Part shown: positions 7,396 to 15,699 of the stretch, piece after piece
Layout: each line of letters starts with the position of its first letter
Position numbering within the stretch: the stretch's first letter is position 1
Source of the DNA: Paenibacillus sp. FSL H8-0548
GTDB taxonomy: Bacteria; Bacillota; Bacilli; Paenibacillales; Paenibacillaceae
Length of the DNA stretch: 64,000 nucleotides
Direction: 5' to 3'
Assembly (NCBI RefSeq): GCF_038630985.1
Contig: NZ_CP152049.1
Coordinates: forward strand, 2,933,501 to 2,997,500
Notes under the pieces: generated by a model
Told to the model about the DNA's origin: nothing
The model's database searches: none
What the model saw: only the letters and a program-made list of their open reading frames with translations
Position numbers and translations under genes: made by a program

Positions 7396-7932
7396 CTACA
7401 TTCTGATGCAAAGACGGTCGATAATATTCATGGGATCTTTCATGATATTAATCATAAATGTTCCTACATTCTTCCGTATCTCAGCGGTTTTGTGATAAAA
7501 CACATTATTGATGACATCTGCTTTGAGCCACTTCCATAACCCTTCGACTAGGTTTAACTGTGGGCTGTACGGTGGTAGAAAAACAAACTTCAACCGTTGG
7601 TTTTCATTCAGGAAGCCCGACAATAGCTTGGCATGATGAATACGAGCATTGTCTAATATGATCACGATTTTGCCAGTCGGATATGCCTCGAGAATTTGGC
7701 TTAAAAACGCTAGAAATGCTGCTGCATCATACTGCTCGTCTTCCTTCCAGATGATATTTCCGTTTCCATAGTCCAACGTCGCCAAAAGCTTTACACCGAG
7801 ATGTTTACCCGTGGTCTTAATCATTCGTTGCTTTCCTTTGGCAAACCATGTCTTCTGAAGTGCCTGATAATCCCGAATCATACTTTCATCTTCAAACAAT
7901 AAATGATCAATTTCGCCGTTTTCATACTTTTT
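7396..7932 (-). CDS. IS630-type transposase, catalytic part (second frame)
   Basis: The DDE catalytic domain of an IS630/Tc1-mariner-type transposase. The three acidic residues are visible in FEDESMIRDY, VIILDNARIHHA and LNLVEGLWKWLK. The frame is open from 7932, at the A7 tract that ends the first ORF; a TTG at 7899 is an unlikely independent start. Joining the two parts needs a net +1 shift (equal to loss of one A from the tract), so the protein is made either by slippage on A7 or not at all if the shift is a mutation. The C-terminal part appears complete. Confidence 0.85.
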   Translation of the reverse strand, partial: KKYENGEIDHLLFEDESMIRDYQALQKTWFAKGKQRMIKTTGKHLGVKLLATLDYGNGNIIWKEDEQYDAAAFLAFLSQILEAYPTGKIVIILDNARIHHAKLLSGFLNENQRLKFVFLPPYSPQLNLVEGLWKWLKADVINNVFYHKTAEIRKNVGTFMINIMKDPMNIIDRLCIRM

Positions 7933-8443
7933 TTAACTCGGGGAAGGTGGTTTCGACAAACACTTTTTGTTTTTCTTCGTCAGCAGCCGCTAAAGTGTAA
8001 GTCGGCTTGGTATAACTGAGATCCATCCGATGCATGAGTTTCGAAACTCCCCGAATAGAGTAGGTTTTGCCGAAACTATTCTTGATGTATTCTCTAATGA
8101 TTTGGAGTGTCCAGTTGAACTTGGATGTGAACCCTAATTCATGAGGAACACCATCCATAATGGTTTTCTTTAACTTTTCTTGCTGCTCTTTACTCAGCTT
8201 TTCGGGCGGTCCTGAAGAAAACTTCATTTGAAGTCCGTCAAGCCCACGATGGAGATAGTGGCGGATATACGTGTCCACCGTGCTTTCTTTTCTTCCAATG
8301 TTTACAGCGATTTGGGCATGGTCTTGACCAAGGAGATGCAGCCTTACCGTTTGATAACGCTCAAACATCCGTCGGCTTTGCTCATGTTTCAGTCGTTGCT
8401 CAACTTCAATTAACTGTTCCTCTACCGTTTTCACATTCATCAC
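7922..8443 (-). CDS. IS630-type transposase, DNA-binding part (first frame)
   Basis: A 173-residue N-terminal part of the transposase. It carries a helix-turn-helix in the segment QIAVNIGRKESTVDTYIRHY and a second winged-helix-like region ending in YSIRGVSKLMHRMDLSYTKP, which is the usual lead-in to the DDE domain. The ORF ends in ELKKV-stop right after a run of seven A, where the second frame takes over. A good match to two-ORF members of the IS630 family. Confidence 0.85.
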   Translation of the reverse strand: MMNVKTVEEQLIEVEQRLKHEQSRRMFERYQTVRLHLLGQDHAQIAVNIGRKESTVDTYIRHYLHRGLDGLQMKFSSGPPEKLSKEQQEKLKKTIMDGVPHELGFTSKFNWTLQIIREYIKNSFGKTYSIRGVSKLMHRMDLSYTKPTYTLAAADEEKQKVFVETTFPELKKV

Positions 8444-8579
8444 CCGTCCAATAGTTGATCTTAACCTATTCGACGTCAGTCACTTGAAATCCCTTCCAAG
8501 TTACATTAGTTCAACTTATATAGTTAGGTTAGTTAGTTTAGAAAATAGCACGATAGGACGAGGCTGTTTCTCCTTAAAC

Positions 8580-8774
8580 TATATAACTTGACTTAAAAAA
8601 TGAAGATTAAGCGAAGCGAGAAGATCGTTCTGGAGAAACGAAGTGTTCGCCTTTGCAGCCATATTCTTACCTTTAAATGTCTTAGGAAATCAAAGAATCT
8701 GGCTGCAACAGCGATTGTAAGAATGATCTACTCGCGCAGCGACCAAAACGTAAATGTTTAGTTCAACTTATATA
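8580..8774. repeat. MITE-like palindromic element, 195 bp
   Basis: Ends TATATAACTTGACTTAA (left) and TTTAGTTCAACTTATATA (right) match the nearby IS630 ends. The arms AAGCGAAGCGAGAAGATCGT (8609 on) and the complement of GATCTACTCGCGCAGCGACC (8725 on) pair imperfectly, so the element can fold on itself. It follows directly downstream of the LLM gene. The 336-bp gap 8444-8779 holds only the IS end and this element. Confidence 0.7.
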
Positions 8775-8779
8775 ATGAA

Positions 8780-9841
8780 TTAGTTCCGAGCAAGTTCCTT
8801 CCGGACGATCGGTGCTACCTTGGTGCCCAGCAGCTCGATCGCACGCATAACCTCGAGGTGAGGCATCGTGCCGACATTTACATGCAGGAAGAAACGAGTA
8901 ACTCCTAGATTTTTGCGCAGTAAAATGATTTTTTCTGCTACATATTCGGGATCTCCGACATAGAGTGCGCCCCGAAGACTGCGAGCTGCATCGAAAGCTG
9001 CGCGATCATAATGCTGTCTCCAGCCGCGCTCACGGCCAATAATATTCATTTGAGCCTGTGTTGGAGGGAAAAATAAATCTGCAGCCTGTTCAGACGTGTC
9101 TCCAACAAATCCGTGCGAGTGCGTAGCAATAGGCAGCTTCTCTGGATCATGCCCAGCCCGCGCGGCAGCCTCCTTATAGAGTGATACGAGTGGAGCAAAG
9201 CTCTCAGGCATTCCTCCGATAATAGCAAATGCGATGGGGAGTCCAAGCATGCCTGCACGAACAGCTGACTGTGCATTACCGCCGCTTGCAATCCACACGG
9301 GCAAGGGACTTTGAACAGACCGCGGGTAGACGGCAAGGTTATCTATAGCAGGACGGTGACCGCCGCGCCAAGTTACCTTCTCCGATGCTCTTATAGCAAG
9401 CAGCAGCTCGAGCTTCTCTTCGAATAATTGCTCATAATCATCCAGGCTATATCCAAATAGCGGAAATGATTCAATGAATGAACCCCGACCCGCCATAATT
9501 TCGGCGCGGCCGTTCGAGATGGCGTCCAAGGTGGAGTACGCTTGATATACACGAACCGGATCGTCTGAGGAGAGCACGGTAACGGCACTCGTTAATTTTA
9601 TTTGTTTCGTCATAGCAGCAGCGGCTGCCAGTACCACTGCGGGTGCTGTGCCTGCATAGTCTGCTCGATGATGCTCACCAATCCCATAGACATCTAGTCC
9701 TACCTGATCGGCGAGAACGATTTCCTCAACCGCATTGCGAATTCGTTCGGCATGGCTGATCACTTTCCCGGTTACCGGGTCTGGTGTAGTTTCCAAAAAT
9801 GTACTAATTCCTATTTCCATGTTAGTCGTTAATTCTGCCAT
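8780..9841 (-). CDS. LLM-class flavin-dependent oxidoreductase
   Basis: A 353-residue bacterial-luciferase-like monooxygenase. It starts with the TIM-barrel strand [15 protein letters not shown], then DVYGIGEHH (the conserved EHH of the family), [23 protein letters not shown] and [20 protein letters not shown]. The C-terminal part [33 protein letters not shown] is also typical. Members use FMNH2 and O2 on diverse substrates, so none is assigned. GAGGAGG precedes the ATG. The gene is bracketed by MITE copies, one adjoining its 3' end and one about 75 bp upstream of its start, which suggests it may have moved or been preserved together with them. Confidence 0.88.
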   Translation of the reverse strand: MAELTTNMEIGISTFLETTPDPVTGKVISHAERIRNAVEEIVLADQVGLDVYGIGEHHRADYAGTAPAVVLAAAAAMTKQIKLTSAVTVLSSDDPVRVYQAYSTLDAISNGRAEIMAGRGSFIESFPLFGYSLDDYEQLFEEKLELLLAIRASEKVTWRGGHRPAIDNLAVYPRSVQSPLPVWIASGGNAQSAVRAGMLGLPIAFAIIGGMPESFAPLVSLYKEAAARAGHDPEKLPIATHSHGFVGDTSEQAADLFFPPTQAQMNIIGRERGWRQHYDRAAFDAARSLRGALYVGDPEYVAEKIILLRKNLGVTRFFLHVNVGTMPHLEVMRAIELLGTKVAPIVRKELARN

Positions 9842-9913
9842 TTTAAAACCTCCTCGATCAATACGAATAGTTTACTATATTATATATGGTTTCTCAACTT
9901 TAGTAAGCATTTT

Positions 9914-9998
9914 CAAAGTATCTGGCTGCAACCGCGACCCTTCAGAATGACCTTCTCGCGCAGCGCCCAAAACTTAAATGTTTAGTTAATCCTATATA
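9914..9998. repeat. Half copy of the 195-bp MITE-like element
   Basis: CTGGCTGCAACCGCGAC through CTCGCGCAGCGCCCAAAAC and AAATGTTTAGTTAATCCTATATA matches 8691-8774 at roughly 80 percent in the same orientation. The left half of the palindrome is missing. It lies in the 292-bp gap between the LLM and LysR genes, the rest of which looks like AT-rich promoter sequence. Confidence 0.7.
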
Positions 9999-10133
9999 GC
10001 AAACCTAGATTTCGGGATAAAAACGGAATAATTGAGCTGTTAGTTGCGATGAACTATAATGAAATAAAATATAAAAACATTCATAATCGTATGTAATAGA
10101 TGTGTTTGACATTGAACAAGGAGGATCGTTTCA

Positions 10134-11036
10134 TTGACTCTACAGCAATTAAAGTACATTATTGAGGTCGCAAATCGTGGTTCGATCAATGAGGCAGCCA
10201 AGCGATTGTTTATTTCTCAGCCTACCCTATCCAATGCGATTAGAGATTTAGAGGAAGAAATGCAGCTCTCCATATTTGAGAGATCGAATAAAGGAATTTC
10301 CCTCTCTAAAGAGGGTGTTGAATTTTTAAGCTATGCTAGGCAGGTGGTAGAGCAGGCAGAATTACTTGAGAATCGCTATCTCAACGCCAAGCCATCGCCG
10401 CAGCATTTTGCGGTTTCCACACAGCATTATGCTTTTGCGGTAAATGCCTTTGTAAGTTTAATTGGGGAGTATGGTCATGATGAGTATGAGCTGTCTTTGC
10501 GAGAGACCAAAACCTATGAAATTATTGAGGATGTCAAAAGCATGCGCAGTGAAATTGGGATCTTATATCTCAATGAGTTTAACGGAAAGGTGATTAATAA
10601 GCTGCTCAAAACTGCGAATTTACAGTTCAACAGCTTATTTATAGCGAAGCCGCATATTTTCATCAGCATTAACAATCCACTGGCCAAACAATCGATCGTA
10701 ACGATCGACCAGCTGCAAAATTATCCATACCTGTCCTTTGATCAAGGAGAGTATAACTCATTCCATTTTTCAGAGGAAATTTTGAGCACGCTGTCGCATA
10801 AAAAAAGCATCCTTGTGAATGATCGCGCGACACTTTTTAATTTATTGATAGGCTTAAATGGCTATACGATTTCTACGGGGGTACTAAGCGCCGATTTAAA
10901 CGGTAACGAGATTATACCTGTGCCGCTGGATTGTGAGGAAACGATCAATATCGGTTGGATTTCTCACAAAAACGCATCGCTTTCGAAGCTAGGTGCGGAG
11001 TATGTACAGGCACTAATAGCGGCAACATCCCCTTAA
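10134..11036 (+). CDS. LysR-family transcriptional regulator
   Basis: A 300-residue LysR-type regulator beginning with TTG; AAGGAGGATCG sits 7-9 bp upstream and fixes the start. The N-terminal winged helix-turn-helix is clear (LKYIIEVANRGSINEAAKRL and FISQPTLSNAIRDLEEE), followed by the usual linker helix and a C-terminal periplasmic-binding-like effector domain. It lies 110 bp upstream of metE in the same direction. MetR- and CysL-type LysR proteins control methionine and sulfur genes, so control of metE is a reasonable inference, supported by an inverted repeat in the gap. The effector is unknown. Confidence 0.9.
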   Translation: MTLQQLKYIIEVANRGSINEAAKRLFISQPTLSNAIRDLEEEMQLSIFERSNKGISLSKEGVEFLSYARQVVEQAELLENRYLNAKPSPQHFAVSTQHYAFAVNAFVSLIGEYGHDEYELSLRETKTYEIIEDVKSMRSEIGILYLNEFNGKVINKLLKTANLQFNSLFIAKPHIFISINNPLAKQSIVTIDQLQNYPYLSFDQGEYNSFHFSEEILSTLSHKKSILVNDRATLFNLLIGLNGYTISTGVLSADLNGNEIIPVPLDCEETINIGWISHKNASLSKLGAEYVQALIAATSP

Positions 11037-11068
11037 TGATATTTGATATAGCTATAGGCTATAACTAG

Positions 11069-11095
11069 ATATAGTTTAAACCAGTTACACTATAT
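11069..11095 (+). promoter_or_regulatory. Candidate LysR-type operator upstream of metE
   Basis: ATATAGT and ACTATAT are separated by 13 bp. Several more TATAG/CTATA half-sites lie just upstream (11046-11064). The arrangement suits LysR-type binding ahead of metE. No S-box or T-box leader is visible. Confidence 0.4.
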
Positions 11096-11146
11096 CCGCG
11101 AATCCATGTTATCTTTCTTGTAACAAGTTGTAGAGGAGCTTACAAG

Positions 11147-13435
11147 ATGACGATAAGCAGTGTTTTGGGATATCCCCGTATTGGTGCAAATAGAGAATGG
11201 AAGAAAGCGTTGGAAGGTTTCTGGTCAGGCAAGCTGGAGGAATCGGAGTTTCATGGACAGCTGGAGGAAATACGCTTGAATCATCTGCGCAAGCAGCAGG
11301 AGAAGGGTATTGACTTAATCGCGGTAAATGATTTTAGTTATTATGATCATATTTTGGATACGGCTGCAATGTTCGGTATTATTCCAAAACGGTTCGCTTA
11401 TGAAGGCGGCATCGTACCGTTGTCACTCTATTACGGAATTGCTCGTGGAACGAAGGATGCTACAGCAAGTGAAATGACCAAATGGTTCAATACGAACTAT
11501 CATTATATCGTGCCTGAGCTGGATGGGGCTTTGCCGGTGCTTACAGAGAATAAGCCGCTGACAGCTTACCGCGAAGCGAAAGAAAAGCTTGGTATTGAAG
11601 GGAAACCGGTGATCGTAGGACCACTGACGTTCCTGAAGCTTTCCAAAGGCTATAACAAATCAGAGACTGATGTATGGCTGGAGCGTTTGCTTCCACTCTA
11701 TATTCAGGTTTTGCAAGAGCTTGCGGCAGAAGGGGTTCAATGGGTTCAAATCGACGAGCCGATTCTCGTTACGAAGCTAAGTGCAGATGATTTGCAGCGT
11801 CTAAAGACGGTCTATGAGGCGTTTGCTTCAGCCGTACCAGGCCTTAACATTATGCTTCAAACTTATTTTGAATCGGTAGAATATTATAAAGAAATCGTTT
11901 CTCTTCCTGTCAAAGGAATTGGTCTTGATTTTGTACATGGCTTATCCGGAAATCTCTCAGCTATCAAGGAGCAAGGCTTCCCAGCTGACAAGTTTTTAGG
12001 CGCTGGCGTCATCGATGGCCGCGGCATCTGGAAGGCATCGCTTCGTGAAAAACTGGCGTTGATCGATGAGCTGTCTGGACTTGTAACAGCTGATCAGCTT
12101 ATTGTACAGTCGTCATGCAGCCTGCTTCATGTTCCCGTAACGGTGGGAAATGAGAAAAAGCTTGCAGCTGAGCTTCAGAATGCGCTTGCCTTTGCAGATG
12201 AGAAGCTAAGCGAGCTGGTTCTTCTGGCGAAGGCTCAATCCGAGGGTGGAGCTCAAATAGCAAAAGAGCTTGAAGAATGCGATCGTGATCTTGAGGCATT
12301 GAAGCAATCAGGCGTACGCAATCGTACAGACATTAAGCAAGCTGTCGCTGCTATCAGCACGCAGAAGGCGGAACGCAGCGTACCTTTCGCTGAGCGTCAT
12401 GCCGCACAACAGAACAAATGGCAATTGCCGCTGTTCCCGACAACCACCATTGGCAGCTTCCCGCAATCAGCTGAAGTGCGCAAGGCGCGTCAGCTTTGGC
12501 GCAAGGCAGAATGGAGCAACGAGCAATATGCTAATTTCATTCGTGAGCAGATCGATATTTGGATCAAGCTGCAGGAGGAAATTGGACTGGATGTTCTCGT
12601 TCACGGCGAGTTTGAAAGAACAGATATGGTCGAGTTTTTTGGTGAAAAGCTTGCGGGCTTTGCATTCACACAGTTCGGCTGGGTGCAATCATATGGCTCT
12701 CGCTGCGTGAAACCGCCAATTATTTATGGCGATGTAGCATTCGAAGAAGCGATGACTGTCGAGGAAACGAAGTATGCGCAATCGAAAACCAAGCAGCCTG
12801 TTAAAGGCATGCTGACGGGACCGATTACGATTATGAACTGGTCGTTCGTTCGCGATGACATTACACGTGAGCAAATTGCTTATCAGTTGGCCTATGCGCT
12901 TAGACAAGAGGTTGAAGCGCTTGAGCAAGCAGGCATCGGTATGATTCAAGTGGATGAGCCAGCTGTTCGCGAAGGGCTGCCGCTTAAAGAAGAAGATCAA
13001 GCGGAGTATCTGGCATGGGCTGTCAAAGCATTCCGCATGACTACCTGCACGGTACAGGAAACGACGCAAATTCATACGCATATGTGTTATTGCGAGTTCC
13101 ATGACATGATCGGTTCCATTGAAGATATGGATGCGGATGTTATTTCCATCGAAACATCGCGCAGCCATGGCGAGCTTATTCATAGCTTTGAGCTGAATAC
13201 CTACAAGCTGGGTATCGGTCTTGGTGTCTATGATATCCATAGCCCGCGTATTCCTCGGGTAGAGGAAATGACGAGTATGATCGATCGCGCGCTGCGTGTG
13301 CTTGATCCGAAGCTGTTCTGGATTAATCCGGATTGCGGACTAAAAACTCGCGGCTACGATGAGACGGTGGAATCCTTGCGCAACATGGTGGAAGCGACGT
13401 TGATCGCTCGTACACAGCATTCCGCTTTGGCATAA
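11147..13435 (+). CDS. metE: Cobalamin-independent methionine synthase
   Basis: A 762-residue 5-methyltetrahydropteroyltriglutamate-homocysteine methyltransferase, the usual full length. Both TIM barrels are present: the N-terminal half (SSVLGYPRIGANREWKKALE onward) and the C-terminal catalytic half starting at LPLFPTTTIGSFPQS. Zinc ligands are visible as His645 and Cys647 in HTHMCYCEF and Cys730 in NPDCGLKTRGY. It makes methionine from homocysteine without B12 in the cytoplasm. TAGAGGAGCTTAC precedes the ATG. It follows a LysR regulator and ends in a strong terminator, so it is a one-gene unit probably controlled by that regulator. Confidence 0.98.
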   Translation: MTISSVLGYPRIGANREWKKALEGFWSGKLEESEFHGQLEEIRLNHLRKQQEKGIDLIAVNDFSYYDHILDTAAMFGIIPKRFAYEGGIVPLSLYYGIARGTKDATASEMTKWFNTNYHYIVPELDGALPVLTENKPLTAYREAKEKLGIEGKPVIVGPLTFLKLSKGYNKSETDVWLERLLPLYIQVLQELAAEGVQWVQIDEPILVTKLSADDLQRLKTVYEAFASAVPGLNIMLQTYFESVEYYKEIVSLPVKGIGLDFVHGLSGNLSAIKEQGFPADKFLGAGVIDGRGIWKASLREKLALIDELSGLVTADQLIVQSSCSLLHVPVTVGNEKKLAAELQNALAFADEKLSELVLLAKAQSEGGAQIAKELEECDRDLEALKQSGVRNRTDIKQAVAAISTQKAERSVPFAERHAAQQNKWQLPLFPTTTIGSFPQSAEVRKARQLWRKAEWSNEQYANFIREQIDIWIKLQEEIGLDVLVHGEFERTDMVEFFGEKLAGFAFTQFGWVQSYGSRCVKPPIIYGDVAFEEAMTVEETKYAQSKTKQPVKGMLTGPITIMNWSFVRDDITREQIAYQLAYALRQEVEALEQAGIGMIQVDEPAVREGLPLKEEDQAEYLAWAVKAFRMTTCTVQETTQIHTHMCYCEFHDMIGSIEDMDADVISIETSRSHGELIHSFELNTYKLGIGLGVYDIHSPRIPRVEEMTSMIDRALRVLDPKLFWINPDCGLKTRGYDETVESLRNMVEATLIARTQHSALA

Positions 13436-13474
13436 AGCGTAATGATATGTAATCCTTTATAGCTCTGAAAACAT

Positions 13475-13523
13475 AACAGCAGGCGCTCCTTCATTTTAAT
13501 CGAATGAGGAGCGCCTGTTGTTT
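13475..13523 (+). terminator. Terminator of metE
   Basis: AACAGCAGGCGCTCCTTCATT pairs with AATGAGGAGCGCCTGTTGTT with a short loop; a long, nearly perfect stem ending in T-rich sequence. Confidence 0.9.
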
Positions 13524-13636
13524 GTGTATGTTGGGCACTGTGCGGATAGTAAAATATTAGCTGCTAATCAAAATTGGTAACTTATTCATGTTTTCATACG
13601 TTTAGAATAAAAGAAATACGATAGGAGGTGAGGATA

Positions 13637-14191
13637 GTGGCTATGCCAAGCAATAAGAGGACGCTATTATTATCAATTGGGGTTGCTGTTGTTGTGATCG
13701 TTATTTTCGGAATGATACAGCTTCTACCCAAGTCGTATATGGTTACACTGGAAGGTGTTAAGTATCAGCTGGGAGCTGACAACGCAGCTTCGTTAAATCC
13801 AGTTGCTATACACATGGATGGGACGCTAAAGAGGAGTCTTACAGGCAAAAAAACGTTCAAGGGTACGATAGATGTCGAAGGAGAGATACTGCCTGTCCCA
13901 GAAGATCAAAGAGAATTGGAGATCAGCTTTAGAAGAGACCAAGCTGGAATCATCACTTACGGCTATTATGAGAATGGACAGCCAAGGCTATATGCCTATG
14001 GCGTTTTATATGTAAATAACGATTTAAGCAAGGTTGCGATTGCTATATTTGACAAAGATGATGAGGGAAGCGGAGGCTGGACGGGTGAAGATGGCTGGAT
14101 GATCACAGCGCCAGCCGTGGACAGAACTAGCGCCTTGACGGCGGCAAATGAGCTGATGAAAGACTATTTAGGAGGCAATTTATTAAAGTGA
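13637..14191 (+). CDS. Hypothetical protein with one N-terminal membrane anchor
   Basis: A 184-residue protein starting at GTG, 7 bp after AGGAGGT; an ATG two codons on and a GTG overlapping the ribosome site are less likely. Residues about 8-30 (LLLSIGVAVVVIVIFGMIQL) form a single membrane segment, and the rest would lie outside the membrane. The exported part is beta-rich (VTLEGVKYQLG, GTIDVEGEILPVPEDQRELE, ITYGYYENGQPRLYAYGVLY). No family is recognised. It stands alone between the metE terminator and the SASP gene. Confidence 0.7.
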   Translation: MAMPSNKRTLLLSIGVAVVVIVIFGMIQLLPKSYMVTLEGVKYQLGADNAASLNPVAIHMDGTLKRSLTGKKTFKGTIDVEGEILPVPEDQRELEISFRRDQAGIITYGYYENGQPRLYAYGVLYVNNDLSKVAIAIFDKDDEGSGGWTGEDGWMITAPAVDRTSALTAANELMKDYLGGNLLK

Positions 14192-14295
14192 AAATCCGAT
14201 AATCATATGCGGATTTCCCGCTGCGTACTTATTTATTTTCGAAAAAGGATGTCGTCATTGCTACAGTGCCTGATCATCTTCAAAAATAATAAATT

Positions 14296-14322
14296 AAAAA
14301 CCCTCCGGTGAGGGAGGGTTTA
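14296..14322 (-). terminator. Terminator of the SASP gene
   Basis: AAACCCTCC and GGAGGGTTT-like arms around a GGTGA loop, flanked by A-rich and T-rich sequence, directly downstream of the minus-strand spore protein gene. Confidence 0.75.
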
Positions 14323-14333
14323 GCTGTTTGTAT

Positions 14334-14549
14334 TTAGAATCCGCGTTGACCTAATTGCTGCTCTGCGATTTGAACTAATTTCTTCGTAATGTAACCGCCG
14401 ATTGAGCCGGCATCACGAGTGGATAAGTTTCCGTTATAGCCTGTTTGTGAGAATTGGACGCCGAGCTGCTGTGCTGCTTCCATTTTTAACTGCTCAATGG
14501 CTGCTCTTGCTTGCGGTACAACTAGTGTATTCGAATTTCTTCTGCTCAT
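14334..14549 (-). CDS. Alpha/beta-type small acid-soluble spore protein
   Basis: A 71-residue SASP. Both family signatures are present: the germination-protease-site region around KMEAAQQLGVQF and the DNA-binding signature NLSTRDAGSIGGYITKKLVQIAEQQL. These proteins coat and protect DNA in the dormant spore and are degraded by GPR at germination. GAAGGAGTG precedes the ATG, and a sigma-G-type promoter lies 30-60 bp upstream. It is direct evidence that the host forms endospores. Confidence 0.97.
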   Translation of the reverse strand: MSRRNSNTLVVPQARAAIEQLKMEAAQQLGVQFSQTGYNGNLSTRDAGSIGGYITKKLVQIAEQQLGQRGF

Positions 14550-14579
14550 GTTAGTTCACTCCTTCTTTGGGTGTAACTT

Positions 14580-14610
14580 TATTATGCGGTGTGTTTTGTA
14601 AATGTATGCA
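14580..14610 (-). promoter_or_regulatory. Sigma-G-type promoter of the SASP gene
   Basis: On the minus strand TGCATA (14610-14605) and CATAATA (14586-14580) are separated by exactly 18 bp, close to the forespore sigma-G consensus (gnATR, N18, cATnnTA). Confidence 0.7.
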
Positions 14611-14722
14611 AAAATGTAAAATAAATTTTTGTTTTCAAGTTTCCTGTTTCAAATCTGCATATGGTGTTTATTGTCATAATAGAATCAAATTAGATAAAAA
14701 CACAGTGGGGAAGTGAAAGCTT

Positions 14723-15448
14723 ATGAGAAAGTTTATTCAATTAGCGATCAGTTTGGCTTTGGTATTCGTTTTTACAGCAGCAGCAGGGGGAACATCGACT
14801 GCAGAAGCAGCGTCCGAGAAGGTTTATCGTGAGATCTCGAAAAATGTTACTTATTACGGACAATTGAAAGACGGCAAGCCGCACGGGAAAGGTACCATGA
14901 CCTGGTATGCGACGAAAACATATTCTGGTGATTGGGTCGACGGTTTCCGTACCGGGAGTGGGAAATATGTGAATAGATACGAGAGTGAAGGCAAGGACTA
15001 TCTTGTTACTTATGATGGTGAATGGAAAAATGATATGAAATCGGGTACGGGTACTTTATTAACGAAAATTACGGGTATGAATAATAAGGTTGAATACCAT
15101 AAGATTCAGTTTGGAACCTTTACGAGTGATCGCTTCGCCACAGGCTATTCGGTTAAGCACTCAACAGAAGATCATCCATACAGCTTCAATTATAAAGATG
15201 CCAAGATGAACCTTCAAATCTTCGGCACGAATGTAAATATGAAGCAAGCTTGGAAAGATGGGAAATTTCATACGATTCAATATTCAAAAGGCAATGTGAT
15301 GAAGCATTATTCCATAACTTTTGATGAGAACCCATCATTAGTGAAGCAAAATAAAACGGTATTGACTTATTTGAAAGGTCTTCAGTCAGAGGTTAATCCG
15401 CATTTAGTAAAACTAGAGAGCTTGTCGGTTAGAGTTCCTCTAAAATAA
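14723..15448 (+). CDS. Secreted MORN-repeat protein
   Basis: A 241-residue protein with a Sec signal peptide (residues 1 to about 29, ending in AEAAS). Three MORN-type repeats follow: YYGQLKDGKPHGKGTMTW near 44-61, YSGDWVDGFRTGSGKYV near 67-84 and YDGEWKNDMKSGTGTLL near 95-112. The C-terminal half carries no motif I know. MORN repeats form beta-hairpin rods that bind lipids or proteins; bacterial secreted versions are poorly understood. GGGGAAGTG precedes the start. The gene has its own terminator. Confidence 0.85.
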   Translation: MRKFIQLAISLALVFVFTAAAGGTSTAEAASEKVYREISKNVTYYGQLKDGKPHGKGTMTWYATKTYSGDWVDGFRTGSGKYVNRYESEGKDYLVTYDGEWKNDMKSGTGTLLTKITGMNNKVEYHKIQFGTFTSDRFATGYSVKHSTEDHPYSFNYKDAKMNLQIFGTNVNMKQAWKDGKFHTIQYSKGNVMKHYSITFDENPSLVKQNKTVLTYLKGLQSEVNPHLVKLESLSVRVPLK

Positions 15449-15459
15449 TTGGAATTTGA

Positions 15460-15511
15460 AAATAAAAACGACAGGCCTCAAGCAATTTTGGTCTGTTGTT
15501 TTTATTTTTAG
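15460..15511 (+). terminator. Terminator of the MORN gene
   Basis: AAATAAAAACGACAG pairs with CTGTTGTTTTTATTTTTA around a loop of about 18 nt. Confidence 0.75.
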
Positions 15512-15543
15512 GTCATTTTTGATGGTGCATGAAGCCTTGCTGT

Positions 15544-15575
15544 CCCCCAGTACCATAGAAATATGGTACTGGGGG
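15544..15575. repeat. Perfect 14-bp hairpin with GAAA loop
   Basis: CCCCCAGTACCATA and TATGGTACTGGGGG pair completely around GAAA, a GNRA tetraloop if transcribed. No T run follows, so it is not a standard terminator. It lies 125 bp upstream of the small gene at 15700 in a 250-bp gap with no other gene. Confidence 0.85.
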
Positions 15576-15699
15576 AACTTCGGAAAATATTGTATAGTTA
15601 CGTTATCCGCAATCGTCAACATTCCATGTTTTCTGGCAGGAGTCGTTATAGGCAACGATGACAGTTGAATAAGGGAGTGCAGGAGGGTGAATAAGCGCG

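Larger units (their letters stand above)
7373..8520 (-). mobile_element. IS630-family insertion sequence
   Basis: A 1,148-bp element with perfect 15-bp terminal inverted repeats (TATAAGTTGAACTAA at 7373-7387 and its complement at 8506-8520). It is flanked by TA-rich sequence, in keeping with the TA target of this family. It carries a transposase on the minus strand split over two frames. Confidence 0.88.

Noticed and set aside
11037..11146. SAM (S-box) or T-box leader for metE
   Set aside because: The 110-bp gap is too short and shows neither the S-box core nor a T-box terminator/antiterminator.
15456..15668. Possible 70-residue ORF after the MORN gene
   Set aside because: It starts before and crosses a terminator and the perfect GAAA hairpin, with no ribosome site.
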